From: Protea cynaroides
Taxonomy: Eukaryota; Streptophyta; Magnoliopsida; Proteales; Proteaceae
NCBI GenBank assembly: GCA_028583415.1
Contig: CM053266.1
Span: forward strand, 80,916,149 to 80,980,148
Length of the DNA: 64,000 nt
Direction: 5' to 3'
Below the pieces are notes generated by a model. It was not told the origin of the DNA. It saw only the letters and a program-made list of their open reading frames with translations, and did no database searches. Within the stretch, counting starts at the first letter, position 1. Every line of letters begins with the position of its first letter. This document shows positions 34,474 through 47,497 of this stretch, piece by piece. A program made the translations under genes and the position numbers.

Positions 34474-34622
34474 GGGTCCAAATCGTCTCCTGCGGCAGGA
34501 GGTTCCTGCCGCCGATCCAAGGGAGTGGGTTCAGTCTGGCCGCCTGCCAATACATTGGGGGGTGGGCCGATTGAAATCCGGCCCTTGGCAGGCGGCAGGA
34601 CCGCAGGAGAGGATTTGAATAC
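34474..34622. mobile_element. MULE-type hairpin 3
   Basis: Inverted ends GGGTCCAAATCGTCTCC and, read outward, GTATTCAAATCCTCTCC. They are flanked by the exact 9-bp repeat CCTACTCTG (34465-34473 and 34623-34631). The inner arms carry CTGCGG and CTGCCGCC blocks. It is related at the ends to hairpin 2. Confidence 0.78.
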
Positions 34623-34631
34623 CCTACTCTG

Positions 34632-35351
34632 TGTGTCTGTGTTAATTACTGAACACAACTTTGCTGATGTCTTGATGTGACCTTGAAAATGACTGTAACA
34701 ACTATTAGAAAGGTTTGTAGGATTATTTCATCTTAGAGGTTGATTCTCATCAATCCGGTTTCAATCTATAAGGGAACAACTGCGATTTTAAAAGAAGTGA
34801 CCAGTAACAGAACTCATGTCTATCATCTTTCCCAATTAAAACCGTGTTAGGGTTGGTAGTAGGCGTGGTTCTAAGTTTGTGATCGATTTCAAAGTTCTTC
34901 TACACTGATGTGGAGTTGCCATTCGATTGCCAACCATCCCCATAAGTCAATTTCAATATTCTACTTTGATCAATATTCTACTATGACTTCACTACAGATT
35001 GTGATGAAAGTGTTTCCGCAAGAGCTATCAGCATTGGATGCCCCTCACAGATGACTACTTTAACACTTTTGATTTTTCTTCTATATGGAAAAAGTAAATT
35101 TGAGCCCGTAGGGTAGTGTAGAGTATTCTTTAGTACATATGCTTTTTTCTTTTTATTCTTTTTGTTTAAATAAATAAAATTTTAAACTATGAGAAAGACA
35201 TAATCCACACACTGACAATACCTCAGTTCTTATATCAATCAGAATAGTTAGCACTTTGAATCTTTTTTTTTATTTGCCAACAATAGGATTCCAATCCTTC
35301 GGCCTGACTAGTCCGATGGGTCCATACTAACCCTACAATTGCGTGGACTAT
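34632..35351. other. Unassigned interval
   Basis: No ORF, RNA gene or repeat boundary that I can support. The sequence is AT-rich with ordinary complexity. Confidence 0.4.
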
Positions 35352-35636
35352 GGTTCTCTTTGGTTTGTATTATATAATGTATTATGAGTTATTTGTGACA
35401 AATCAATTATGATAATAGATTCTGAGTAATAAATAATGACCGTTTGGTACCACTAAACATAATACATTATATAATGAGAAATAAGTTATAATGATAAACA
35501 ACTAATAACCTCTTTGTAGATTATGCATTATATTTATTTATTTTAATTATAAATAGACATTATAAATCATGCCAAACAATCACAAATTTCATAATTTATT
35601 ACATAATACATTATATAATAGAAACCAAAGAGAGCC
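35352..35636. mobile_element. Tourist-like MITE 1
   Basis: Terminal inverted repeats GGTTCTCTTTGGTTTGTATT and, read outward, GGCTCTCTTTGGTTTCTATT, continuing as an AT-rich pairing region. The flanks TAT and TAA could be a decayed 3-bp PIF/Harbinger duplication. It is related to 36585-36861. Confidence 0.65.
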
Positions 35637-36062
35637 TAAGTCATTCCAGATTTGAATGAGAACTATTCCACTTACACTCAAATCAGCGAAGAAAGAATAT
35701 TTAAAACCTCGTATAAATGGCCCCAAGAAAATAAGAGTTTATGTCAAAACCTTCTGCTTCCTCAAATATAATCTCTATTATCAACTGAATTACCCCATTG
35801 AGACTGAAACAACTCAAAATAATGGAACTCATCATCTCTATAGGAACTCCTACCATTCTACATTTCTCCTTGCCCCAACTAGGATGAGAACATTTGTCTT
35901 TCTTTTATTTTTTTGAAAACAGATATTAAAAAAAAAAAATTCAACATATAAAATGTTGAAAACGCTATACTGACATCATTTGACGTTCTTTCGGCATTGC
36001 AAATCACAACAAAAAGATTGCATCACACGCTGCAGCTGCAAACCGGACAACCAAGTCAACAG

Positions 36063-36305
36063 GGATGCACGTCGTCTCTTCTCAGTGATTTTGGGAGGAC
36101 GCGGTAATCCATCTCGGATGGCTGCCACGTGGCTCTCGGTTGAATCTGAGACCCACGTCTGAGCCGACAACCTCTGTCGGCTCGGCTTGTCGGCTGGGTG
36201 TCGGTTCGGACGTGGGTCTTGAATTTACTGAGAGCCACGTGGCGGGCATCCAGGACAGGTTACCATTGTCCTCCCAGAACCACTGGGAGGACAGGATGCG
36301 GATCC
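36063..36305. mobile_element. MULE-type hairpin 4 (long arms)
   Basis: Imperfect hairpin whose arms share CACGTGGCTCTC and ACCCACGTC blocks in opposite directions. The outer ends are GGATGCACGTC and, read outward, GGATCCGCATC. The exact 9-bp repeat AGTCAACAG flanks it (36054-36062 and 36306-36314). Its arms differ in sequence from hairpin 2. Confidence 0.78.
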
Positions 36306-36584
36306 AGTCAACAGAATGCAGATCCAGTGAAAAGTATATTTTATTTCTAAGTGGACTCCCATGTTTTCCTCACCCCCTTCCCACTTTTCCTTTTTCCTTT
36401 CTGGTTGGGAGACCGGAACGTCACAACCATTTTCTTTTGTTACTCAACGATCATTACAATTCTCTTTTTTTTTTCTTCCCTGTTTATATATATATATATA
36501 TTATATCGATTCAATTTCAGTTAATCAATATTGTTTTTAACCCGTTTGGAACTTTACAGGCGAAGATCAAAATAAATCATTTAA

Positions 36585-36861
36585 GGCTCTCTTTGATATA
36601 ATTTATATTTATAATTATATATTATTTATGTTAAATAATTTATAAAAATATATCATGAATCATAAATAATAATTATATATTAATACTATTACATAAGGAA
36701 ATAATAATTTATTATCATAATAATGATAAACACATTCTTATCTAATTTTAAATTATATCAATTTATTTTAAATATAAATAAATACTATAAATCTTACCAA
36801 ACAACTACATACATCATTATATATTATATAATTAATTCTATAATAAATACTAAAGATAACC
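36585..36861. mobile_element. Tourist-like MITE 2
   Basis: AT-rich element starting GGCTCTCTTTGATAT after TAA; its far end, read outward, is GGTTATCTTTAGTAT. An internal ACCAAACAACTACA block matches CCAAACAATCACA of MITE 1, so they belong to one family. Confidence 0.6.
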
Positions 36862-37086
36862 TCCGTCTTAACCATTAAATAATAGATTGGTCGGTAGGTC
36901 AATAAAAATTTAAAAACTAAATGACAATAATGTATAAGTAATTCAATTTGAACTTAACTGATTCTATAAAATCAAAAATCAAAATTTAATCGGATATTAT
37001 TCGATTAATTTAATTTCAATCTAGATTAGGTTTCTTATTGGTTATTCACCCTGGACTTTCAGTCTAACCGATCCAAGATCGGACCA

Positions 37087-37600
37087 ACTTTTTTTTTTTA
37101 AACTAAAAATTAGATTTGAATTAAAGATAGGCACAAAAAGAATACAACAAAATACACAAAGCGGAAACCGAAAGGGAGAGACCTATCCTACCTTCGGCAT
37201 TTCCATTAGCAAGAACGAAGCCCCCATCTCAATAAAAATGAAAACGAAGACGATCTTGAATATCCCACCCAGCCTCACGAAGCACAACGATGGGCGAAAC
37301 AGACTAAACATTAGAAGATTGGTTACTGGCAGAAAAGCGAGACAAACCATCAGCAACCACATCAACTTCATGGTAATAATGCGTACTACGCCACAAAATC
37401 CTACCCAAGTAGGAAAAGAAACTTATCCACTCCTAACAGCATCACCACGGGATACGAGGATTAACAAACCATCAACGACTCTATCGCAAGACGAATTCCA
37501 ACTAGTTCTACAGAGAATTCTGCAATGGCCGGTCAATTTATTTGGTCTGTTTGTTGTTCGGTTCGGTCCAATATTGACTCCCCTTTAACCCCAACTGGTT
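37087..37600 (-). mobile_element. LINE 3' end fragment (RNase H tail)
   Basis: On the minus strand a frame with HYYHEVDVVADGLSRF matches the last RNase H motif of plant L1 elements (usually REAN-VAD-LA). A non-coding tail and an A-run at 37087-37098 follow. It is 5' truncated; the exact upstream border is unclear. Confidence 0.6.
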
Positions 37601-37898
37601 ACAATAACTTATTTTCTCGACACAAAGTGGCTGATCGGAATGATATTAAATTCACATCCCAATCAACACCTAATCATCCCCTACATTCGAAATTAGGATG
37701 ATATCATATTAAGTCGATAGGTTACCCTATCTCAAATGAAGCTCTTCAAAGCAAGACTATGGATCTTCTCTTCTACTCCATTGTGCTTAATCTCAAATTT
37801 GAAACAAAATTATTTCTCCAATGCATACAAATAGTCAACCACAACTAAAAAGAAAAGCCAACCACTGTTCCCCATGTCTCAATATAATATGTGATAAT

Positions 37899-38338
37899 TG
37901 TTAGATTTATGTGGGCTTAACTAATTACCTAAATCAGTTATTTAGTGGGAGTCTGATTGACACAGTAGAACCGATTTGATTTGGTTCGTCACATGGTATG
38001 AGATAGGTTTGGTAACCCTAATTCTATTGTAGGAAGGGTTTTAGGGTTACATCTGTATTCTATAAATACAGGGCTAGAGTCCCCACAGCCACAGTTAATG
38101 AAGTTCTCTTTGTACCCATTAGCAAGAGACATAAAGATATCCTCTGGAGGCTGTGAAAAACTGTAGCCGAAGGATTTCGATCAAAGCTTGGAAACTCATG
38201 GAACGTAGAGGAATCAGCCTCCATAGACAGGTATGTCTTTATGATTAATTGATTATGCCTTTTTCCATTGTATTCTAAGGTTCATTTATAGATTTGAATG
38301 GGTTTGATTGAAACCCTAATTACAATAAATTTCTAACA
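37899..38338 (+). repeat. 5' LTR of degenerate copia element
   Basis: Starts TGTTAGATTTATGTGGG and ends TTTCTAACA; 440 bp; matches 43858-44299. It contains CTATAAATACAG as a TATA box. It is preceded by ATAAT (37894-37898), which pairs with ATACT (44300-44304) at 4 of 5 bases. Confidence 0.93.
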
Positions 38339-38779
38339 GTTGGTATCACATCCAACCATACAGACCTAGAATCGATGGTGGAACATTGTAAAGACCTACC
38401 CATGAGATTTGGATGAACTGAATGAGGGAAATTTTTTTCAAGTTTTGAATCGAATCTGGATTGAATCTATCAGGTTTTCCCACTGATGAAATTTTTTCGA
38501 TCGACAAATCAGGTCAAGCCATATACTATTGGAAAGAGGATGACGAGATGAAGCTGGTGATATAAAAATAGCCGATGTCGGCCACCAGACCCTCCCTCAC
38601 TCGCCGGCGGTAGCCTTGAGTGGATCTCACTCGCGAGAGAAGAAATTTAAAAAAAAAGGTTTGACGACGTCGATTCGTCACCAGGTCAAATCAGTGCCAC
38701 CTGAAAACCCTAACGGGTGGACTCAAGGTCAACCTAGCACTTGGCCCATCTGATCTGGGTCGACCCAAAACCTAGCTCG

Positions 38780-38930
38780 GATCCAAGACCAGGCCCAGCC
38801 CAAGATCATCCCAAAACCAAACCTAGATCCAAGACCAGGCCCAAGCCCAAAATCGACCCAGAACCAAACCTGGATCCAAGACCAGGCCCGAACCAATCCT
38901 GGGCCCAAGACAGACCCAAGACCAGAGCAT
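38780..38930. repeat. 46-47 bp tandem repeat
   Basis: Three units starting with GATCCAAGACCAGGCCC at 38780, 38826 and 38873, within the leader of the copia element. The composition is C-rich, unlike the AT-rich surroundings. Confidence 0.8.
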
Positions 38931-39689
38931 TAGGGACACATGTGTGGGTCAGCACGTATGACTAGAATACCTGGTCAATGGTCATTGACTCAACACGATG
39001 ACCCAGCCCCATGTACCTGAAAATATGACCCGAAAACCCAGAATTTTGACTCGGATATCCAAATGGTGGAACCGAGTGGACCGGTGGTTGAACTTGGTGG
39101 GCCGATTGTTGAATCATTAGTTGGTTCGCGACTTAGATCGCGGTTCGATTAGACCCCAGACCGTTTGGTTTGGTCTGGACCAAAGTAATTCAAAAAAAGA
39201 AAAAAAAAGGTTAAAGGTATATTCGGTTCGATTTGAGCTGAACCAAGGTGAACCAATCCTGGGCAAATCGACTTAAACCTGGATAGACCGATCTAGCCTG
39301 AGCTGAATCAGACTGATCCTGATAGCCCATAAGGGTCTGTTTGGTTTCTGCTTTTAAGAAAAAATATATTAAATTATGATTTTGGAAGCTAGGAAGGTCG
39401 GATTGACCTTTGGTTTGTTTTATTAGACTCTATTTTTTATGCTCTTCAATTTTGTATGTATTTTGGTATATTTTGATACATTGAGAAGCATGTTATTATA
39501 GAAAATACTCTTTTAGAGTCTAATTTATAGTGTTTCTGTTGATTTTTCTTGAATTTACTGTACCAAATTGATTGTTGAGTTGTTGTACATAGTTATTTGA
39601 ATGTTTAAACCTGTAAAGTTATATTTTACTGTATTCATGGTTAAATAAATATCCCACATGAGTTGCAAGTTGAGATTCTTTAATATCAT

Positions 39690-40110
39690 GATGGAATTTG
39701 GTGTGACCACTAAAATGGCAATCTTGTTTCATTATGATGTGTTCAAATACAAGAGTCTGTGTTTGTAAAAACTTTAGTTTGACAATGTTCACCCAAAGGT
39801 GATATCGTCTAAGTTTGTTCAAATTAAGATTTGTAACTAATGTATAGGGATTTTGGTGTGACCACTAAAGTGACAACCTTGTTTCTATCATGATATGTTC
39901 AAATATAATATTTGTGCATTCATAAGTTACAGTAAAAAAGTACAATGCTCACCCATAAGTGATACTGACATAAACTTTCACTTTTATGGATGCAGCAAAA
40001 AATGACACTGTCCACCCAAAAGTGATGTTGTCAAAGTTTATAAGAAACTCATGCACATGGTTGAAAGATCTTGACTTTAGGGGTTTCATCCACCCAAAGG
40101 TAGTGAAATT
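39690..40110. repeat. Direct repeats in copia internal region
   Basis: A unit with GTGTGACCACTAAA and CACCCAAAGGTGAT occurs twice with a period of 155 bp (39701 and 39856). The CACCCAAA-type block recurs near 40014 and 40092. Confidence 0.7.
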
Positions 40111-43100
40111 TTAAGAGTTATTATCCCTTCGTAACTATTGCACAGTTATCGAAAGGACCAGTAAACATATTGTCTCAAAGGATATGTGTGTAATTCAGTT
40201 GACTTTTCAAATATGAAAATTGACTTGCACATATTATATATATATTCTTGTTAACTAATTTTATTTGATATTAATCGTAGATTTGTAATTATTTACATTG
40301 TAATATAGTTGTGAATATATAATGATTAAATACCTCAAGATGTATATCGTTGGCAGCTAGTTCTATGAATTGGCATAAAAATTAAAATCTAGTCTATGAT
40401 TGTTTAACTAGATGTAATCAACAGAAAATTATATTTTGGTCCTTAGGATGTTCAATCCCTAAAATCTAGTAAGGCAATGTTCAGTTGAAAAACATTGAAA
40501 AAAGATATTTCCTATGAAATCCAAAGAAAAGTTTGATATTTCAATAAGGAACGGAGAGATGTTTTAATACTCAAGTTCATCAGTACCAGTTTTTTATGAT
40601 AATAAATGGCATTGGGAGTGTAAAAAGTACAAAGTAGATCTGTTAACTATTAATGATAAGCTCAAAGATAAGTGAATATTTGTAGGTAATTCATTAGAAC
40701 TCATGTATATGCACTTTAGATTTTCACTTTCTTACAAAAATTGTATAGTCAAATCCTGGTGACCTATAGTAATTAAAAAGATATAGTGAACCTCAATTAA
40801 AAGAACTAAGGATAGAAGTTCAAAAGAAAGCAAAATATATGAATGTCAAAGTCATAATACATAAGACATATCCAGACAAATGCAAAGTATGAAAAGGGTA
40901 GAGAAACCTACAGAAAGAAGTATATTTTTTCATGCAATAATAAAAAATTTTATGACAAAGAATTAGACATTAAGGAACTACAAGATAAAATAGATCTAAG
41001 TAAAATAAAATTCTTATAGTGTGATTCAAAAGGGACATGGGAAGAAAGATTGTAAAACTGGACAGACATAAGTGAAAAAGGAATAAGGATTATGAAACTT
41101 CTGAGCTAGAAGGTGCAGTAGATTGAACATTATTAAACACTTAAACATTAATCGTATTCTGAAACCCCCCCTTCCAAAGTTTATAATATGTATATATGTG
41201 AGAATTAATTAATAAGAAAGATGATAAGATTAAGGTAAATGAAGGTTATTTACAATAAAGATTTATTGGACTTGGTAGACATCGAGATTTTATCTAAGAC
41301 TTTTTGTCATAGTTTAATCCATGGGTGTTTTTTCAAATAATAAAATTAAGATAGAAAAAATTGAGCAAGTGTTTGTAAAATCCTGATAATGTATTTAATC
41401 ATGTAAGGAAAGAATTGATATTGAAGTCTATATTATTAATAGAGTACCTAGTTAGTCAGTTCCAGTTTAAGTTATTGTCTTGTTTGAGACTGTAAAGCTG
41501 GCATGATTTTCTAACACTCGTGGAAGAATGATTATTTTTAAGACAATGAGTTGTCATTTTATGGGATGTCAAAAACAAATCCGAATGATACAATAAGATT
41601 GTTGGATGATGCTGGTTAGCAATCACACCCAAAGAAACTTGAAGTTTGATGAGACCACGTGAAAATGACTGTGGAACAACCAGTTGAGATAACTAAAATG
41701 TTACTACAGTGTAATAATGATTATTGAAATGATCATAAGGCAATAAGGAGATATACTAGACCATGTAGATCTATGATTTCATCTAATCACATGTAGACTT
41801 CAAATCTTTGAGGTCGTAATTAGTTGCGTATTTTGTTTTGGAGTTGCATCAGATAGATGTAAAGATCATTTTGATCAAAGAAAATCTAGAAAAAAAATGT
41901 TTATATGCTTTAATTACAAGGTTTTATGGTATGGGTAAAGAAGATATGTTTTGAAAACTTATAAAGTCAACCTATAGATTAAACAGGTATTCAGGTAATG
42001 GAATCTGAAGTTTGACAATGTTGTATCTTCTTTCAACTTGGTTGAGATTGTCATTGATTATTACGTATAACTAGAGGTCAGTGGGAGTGGATTCATTTCC
42101 TAGTTATATGTGTTGATGGTTAAATACTGACCTGTAATGACGTGGTTTACTGATTAAAACTAAAGTTTCAATGTCTGATAACTTAGAGATGAAGAATGTG
42201 TGAGTATGTATCTTTATACTTGACATTGAGTTTACTCATGATCGGAAAATTAAAATTCTGGATTTGTCTTAAAGTGCATATGTTGTTCGTGTTTTCAAAC
42301 GGTTCAGTATGCATGAATAACAGGTAAATTGATGATACTCGAGTCGGTAAAAGAGATAAATTGATAGAATTGTGTACAAAGAATGATATTGAACATCTGC
42401 ACTTCAGTAGGAAGCTTGATATATGCTTAAGGTTATAATCGTTTTTAATATTATCATTTCATTGAGTATTATAGGATATTTTCAGTTGGATGCTAGTATA
42501 GCTCACTGGACAACGAAAAAAGGATGGTCATCTGGTACATGCAAATGACCAAAGATTATATGTTCATTTATAAAAATAGTGACACTCTAGACTATTTTGA
42601 TGCAATTTTTAATGTTTGCATTGATGACAAGAAATCAACATCAAGGTTCATTATTATGGTGGTAGGATTTTATAACTTTATGTGAAAATAAAAAATAATG
42701 TATCTAGTATAAGAGTTTTATTTTCTGACTTAGAGGTTGTAGACTCTACTTCTAAACCTATTAAGATATGTTGTGACAACGGTTTAGCTATGTTCTACTT
42801 AAATAATAATAAAAAATCTAGTATTTTAAAGCATAATAAAGATCAAATCTATTCAGGTAAGAAAAAATCAAAATAATTTATATCGTTATAGATTCTCTGA
42901 CTAAGGTTTTGTAAGTGGGAGTCTTCAAGGGGCGATATTTCCAATATAAGAATGGTTGAAAATAATTAATTTTATCAGAGGCTTGAACCAAAAATCTAAG
43001 AATCAGTGGGAGACTCTTTATGTTTATGCTTGTATTTGTACAGTACTTACTTTGTTTGATTGTATTGCTCATGGTTTGATGGGCACAGTTTTTGTAACCC

Positions 43101-43857
43101 TGGTTTTGTTTACATTAGTATTTCTATTATTATTATTTTGCTTACATAGCTATGTGTTTGACATGTCAAAGATAAATTAGACTGTATTTAATCAAAGATA
43201 AACCAAAATATATTTAATTAAGAACAAGTTGACATGAGAAATGTGGTAATCATAGATTGTTTTGATATGCTCAGTCAGTGGGAGATTTTGTCTGTACTTG
43301 ATGCTATGTTTATTTGTATTGTTTGTGATTTAAATCAAGCAGTATTTAGCTTGTCATCAAGCAATATTTAGCCAAAGGACAGACAAGGTAGTATTTAACC
43401 AGATATATAAGACAGTATTCAATCGAAGGAAAATGACAGTATTTAGCCAAACAAACAATGACGGTAAGTCAAAGTGCGATATTAATCCAAGCTAGAGGTG
43501 ATTTGCCATGAGAGGATAATATCAAAGGATAAAGGCAGTGTCTAGTCAACGTGTAGTATTATGCTTTCGTTTTATTTAAATACCATATTTTAATGTCTAT
43601 AAAGGTTTTGGGACATTTTGATTAAGGTTCTTTAATCAAGTTTGGACTCGCATGAGAGTTTACTTTCATGCATTATCTCAGGCGATTCAAATCTTGAGTA
43701 GACCTTTGTTGTGGCTAACAGAAGATCGTACACCGTATATTGAGGTGTATTATAAGCTTGATGGATGTTTCAAAGTTAGTAATGATTTAGTGTGTTTGAT
43801 TCCATGGCCACAGTAGCTAATAATGATTTTATAATTAATATAGCCCAAGTAGGAGAT

Positions 43858-44299
43858 TATTAGATTTATGTAGGCTTAATTAATTACCTAAACCAGTTAT
43901 TTAGTAGGAGTCTGATTGACATAATGAAACCGATTTGATTTTGTTTGTCATATGGTTTGAGATAGGTTTGGTATCCTTAATTCTATTATGGGAAGGGGTT
44001 TTAGGGTTACATCTGTATTCTATAAATACAGGATTAGAGTCCCCACAACCATAGTTAATGAAATTTTGTCTAAATCCATTAGCAAGAGACATAAGGATAT
44101 CCTCTAGAGGCTATGGAATACTGTAGTTGGAGGATTTCGATCAAAACTTAAAGACTCATGGAGTGTAGAGGAATCAACCTCCATAGACAGATATGTCTTT
44201 ATGATTAATTGATTATACATTTTTTTCATTGTATTCTAAGGTTCATGTATGGATTGGAATGGGTTTGGTTGAAACCCTAATCACAATAAATTTCTAACA
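43858..44299 (+). repeat. 3' LTR of degenerate copia element
   Basis: Matches the 5' LTR; its first bases have changed from TGTTAG to TATTAG. Substitutions are clearly visible between the pair, so this is an old insertion. Confidence 0.93.
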
Positions 44300-44639
44300 A
44301 TACTTCATTGATCTCAACCCATTACTTTAACAGGTATAATTAAGCAGATACTTCATAATTAATTAACACAATTTAAAAGGAAGATTCATGTACTAACAGT
44401 ATCCATTGATTCGATCTTAAGTTGAATCGTCAAAACTCTAGAGAATTGGCCAACAAACTCAGATAAACTCGATACACGTAGATTTGGGTTTAATTGGAGT
44501 CGGACTCCATCAATTCTAAGTCGACTTGTCCAATATGTCAAACAGATTCTGATCTAGATAGTTGTAAATCCATGGTGCTAGTAGATGATGGTTCCAACTT
44601 CCAACCATGGATATTGGTTGAGAAAAAGTAGAAACCTTA

Positions 44640-46415
44640 GGCAGTTAATTATGATAAACACCTCCTTTATTGTTATGAAACTATACAGAACTACCATGTC
44701 TTTACAAAAGCTATACAAAATACCCCTCTAACAATGGTATCATACACTCTCACCCACACCATTACTTTCAACTTAATGGTAGAGGGTCAATTTATTTAAG
44801 ACAAAAATACCTTTACTAAGTGTAAAATGACTTAAAAGGATTTATTGTTTTGTCCTCACAAGAAAACCCTAGTTCCTCTTTCTTCTCTTGTCCACTGTCG
44901 TTTTCTTCTCCCCTCACCGATTTCTTATTAAAGTTCTCCACCAATTGGTTTCTCAGCAATTCCAAACATCCTCATTGGGTCAATCTTTAAGGTTAGCATG
45001 ATGACCCTAGGAATCCAGTTCTAATAAGGTCAGCAAAAAGAAGAATCATTTGCAGGTTAATTTAATTACAGCCATTATAATTGTATATGCTTTGCTATTA
45101 ATTGTGATCGATCAATCACTCACCTCAACCTCCAATCCTAGTCACCACTTCACAAGCTGTCTCTCTCATTCAGCCACTCCTGATTTTATCTCCTCCAATA
45201 GTCCTTGAATTCATTCTTCTTCACAGACATTTTGATTTAGAGGATCAGTAGCAATTATCATGTGATGTACACCAAGAAAAAGTCTAATCCTCGATCCCTT
45301 TGGCTTTCCTATTCCCTAATCTTCGAGCGACGACGATTATGAACACGATATTTCCGGTTCTTCTTTCCTCACTATCTCTGTCATCTACGATTTTGAAAAC
45401 CAAAACAGAAAAATAAACAAATGATTTCAACAGAATGGATCGAAAACATGAGAAGGCTTGAAAACCCATCTCCCATTCTGCATCACAAAAGTGGGGGTTT
45501 CAATTTGTTTCTACATATTTTCAGTAATGAGAAAAGAAATAGCAAAATACATGAATGAGGATTTAATGCTCTTGGTGTCCAGATTTTAGCAGAAAAATCC
45601 CGACCCAGTGTTTTCAAATTGAGGGCATAACTGAAAGGATCATGTGAAAGCTGAGCGTCTTCTTCGATCTTCCCTTCCACTTGCCTTCGAATCTCCGCTC
45701 GAATCCTCAAAAACATGCTTCTTAACCTCCTAAACTCACCGTCATTTAAGATACCAAAACCAAATAATGAAGTACAAGAAGTGACAGAAGAGGTGTCACA
45801 GAAGAGAGATATCACTGAAACCACAAGAACATCTGGTGCCTCAGGAATTCCAAAAGAGAAGTTCAAGAACATTACAATCCTCCGAAAGTTTCTGTTTCCA
45901 ACCAAACTGTGGTGTTTTTTTTTATTTATTTATTTATTTTTTATTTTTTATTTCCTACGTACTAGGTTTTGGTGGCGATGTTTATTGGAGTTTATGGAAA
46001 CTGACGAAGGTGCCGCAGGCACAAAGCATGGTCTAGGTTATGAAGAAATCTTTGGATCTTCTGAACAGACCTCCTTGGCCAAGAGAGTGAGGTGTTTGCT
46101 TTTTGTTTTTCCGACTTCGGGTTCGGACTAGGTCGCCATCTTACTCTGAATATTCCCTACAAGAAATTGGTGAGTGTAGAAGAAAACGACAGTGGAGACG
46201 ATTAAACAACAAACCCTTTTAAGTCATTTTACACTTAGTAAGGGTATTTTTGTCTTAAAAAAATTGACCATTTGTCATTAAGTTGAAAGTAACGGTGTAG
46301 GTGAGAGTATATGATAGCATTGTTAGAGAGGTATTCTATGTAGTTTTTATAAAGACAAAATAGTTCTGTGTAGTTTCACAACAGTAGAGGGGGTCTGTGT
46401 AATTTCTAAGCTGCC
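44640..46415. mobile_element. Long terminal-inverted-repeat element, MULE-like
   Basis: Left end about 44640-44930 and right end about 46160-46415 are inverted copies. Shared blocks include TTACTTTCAACTTAATG, AAGACAAAAATACC and CACTGTCGTTTTCTTCT. The outermost bases are near GGCAG. No convincing target duplication was found, so the exact ends are uncertain. The middle is neither repeat-like nor clearly coding. The longest plus-strand frame begins at 45715 (138 codons) and contains NNEVQEVTEEVSQK. A captured host fragment is possible. Confidence 0.6.
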
Positions 46416-47497
46416 TGTCGGTTAATTGCCCAGAAATCTTGTACACTTGATTTGCTTAAAGATCAAGTTGGGAAAAGATGAAATAATTGTTGGGGTTACT
46501 GGGGACCATTCTCCCATCTCTTATTGGAATTAATTAATCATGTGATTTACATTCTGTAAAACAAGACAGGAAAGTTCTCACCAACTGCTCGCAACTTTCT
46601 GTTAACTTCAAACCACCCACCCACCCCTTCCTCTTTCCAAAACCGAAAGAAAAAAAAATTTCTTTTGACTTGGAAAGTGGATGTACCTTATAAAAACATT
46701 TTCATTTTGGTATTATTTGTTTCACTGTAAAATTATTCATGCAAATGATCTTTTACATAAAAGTTTCCTTTCATGCAAAACTTTAATTTCTACTTTTTCA
46801 ATGTGTTTATTTATGTTTTACATTAAAACAAACAGTTGAAAATGCTATTTTTCAAGAATATTTTCCTTTCCTATCATTTTTCGTGGAAACAAATGAAAAC
46901 TTAGAAAATCATGTCAGGATTTCAAGCAATAAAGACATCAATCATATGAAGTAACAGAAGAGAGTCTAACCATCAAAATCTTGTACGAATTTGCTGCCCT
47001 TAGCTTTCATGGCTTGGAGTCAAAGCCCCTGCCCTGATCCATTATTTAGGCAGTGTCAATATAGCTGTGGGAATAAATTCAAGCCACTACTTTACCACAG
47101 GTGGGCTGAGCACTCTTTATCACACTAACATGGATCTGCTCAACAAAATGATAGCCATGCCTATGTTTATGTGCTTTGAATCAACCCATTAAAGTACCAA
47201 ATCTCAGTTTGCGTTTTGACTCATGAAAAGCTTTTCTTATGCTAATGGATATTCTCCTTTTAAGTTTGAAAAGCATCAAGCAATTGAACCAAAGAACTGT
47301 GAAGATTATGATGGCAATTCTAAACCCGAAAAAGAAAGAAATTGATTGGATGTACTTTTCATTTTTTTTTCCTTTATCTTATTTCTCATTCTGATAGGTT
47401 TGGCAAGAGATCATGTGATCATGTCCCCGTTTTATCGAACAAGTTAGTTGTGTCATTCAGATTCGACTCTTGCATCATGTTCTTGGCTCTTGGCCAT
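46416..47497. other. Unassigned interval
   Basis: AT-rich, without a supported ORF, RNA gene or repeat edge on either strand. Confidence 0.4.

Larger units (their letters stand above)
38339..43857 (+). pseudogene. Degenerate Ty1/copia internal region
   Basis: The primer site at 38341-38352 reads TGGTATCACATC, a changed initiator-Met type. Coding sequence is nearly erased. The clearest piece is the RNase H end at about 42480-42880: TKDYMFIYKNSDTLDYF-like text, DDKKSTSR, and VVDSTSKPIKICCDNG. This is typical of Tork-type copia RNase H. The tract CCCAAGTAGGAGATTA before the 3' LTR is the usual copia polypurine site. The 4 kb between the primer site and RNase H show no usable frame. Confidence 0.82.

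Noticed and set aside
45483..45905. Minus-strand ORF of 140 codons as a real gene
   Set aside because: No recognised domain, and it lies inside the long inverted-repeat element opposite another ORF. Kept only as possible captured sequence.
44640..46415. A firm 9-bp target duplication for the long inverted-repeat element
   Set aside because: The flanks GAAACCTTA-like and TGTCGGTTA do not match; the exact ends remain uncertain.
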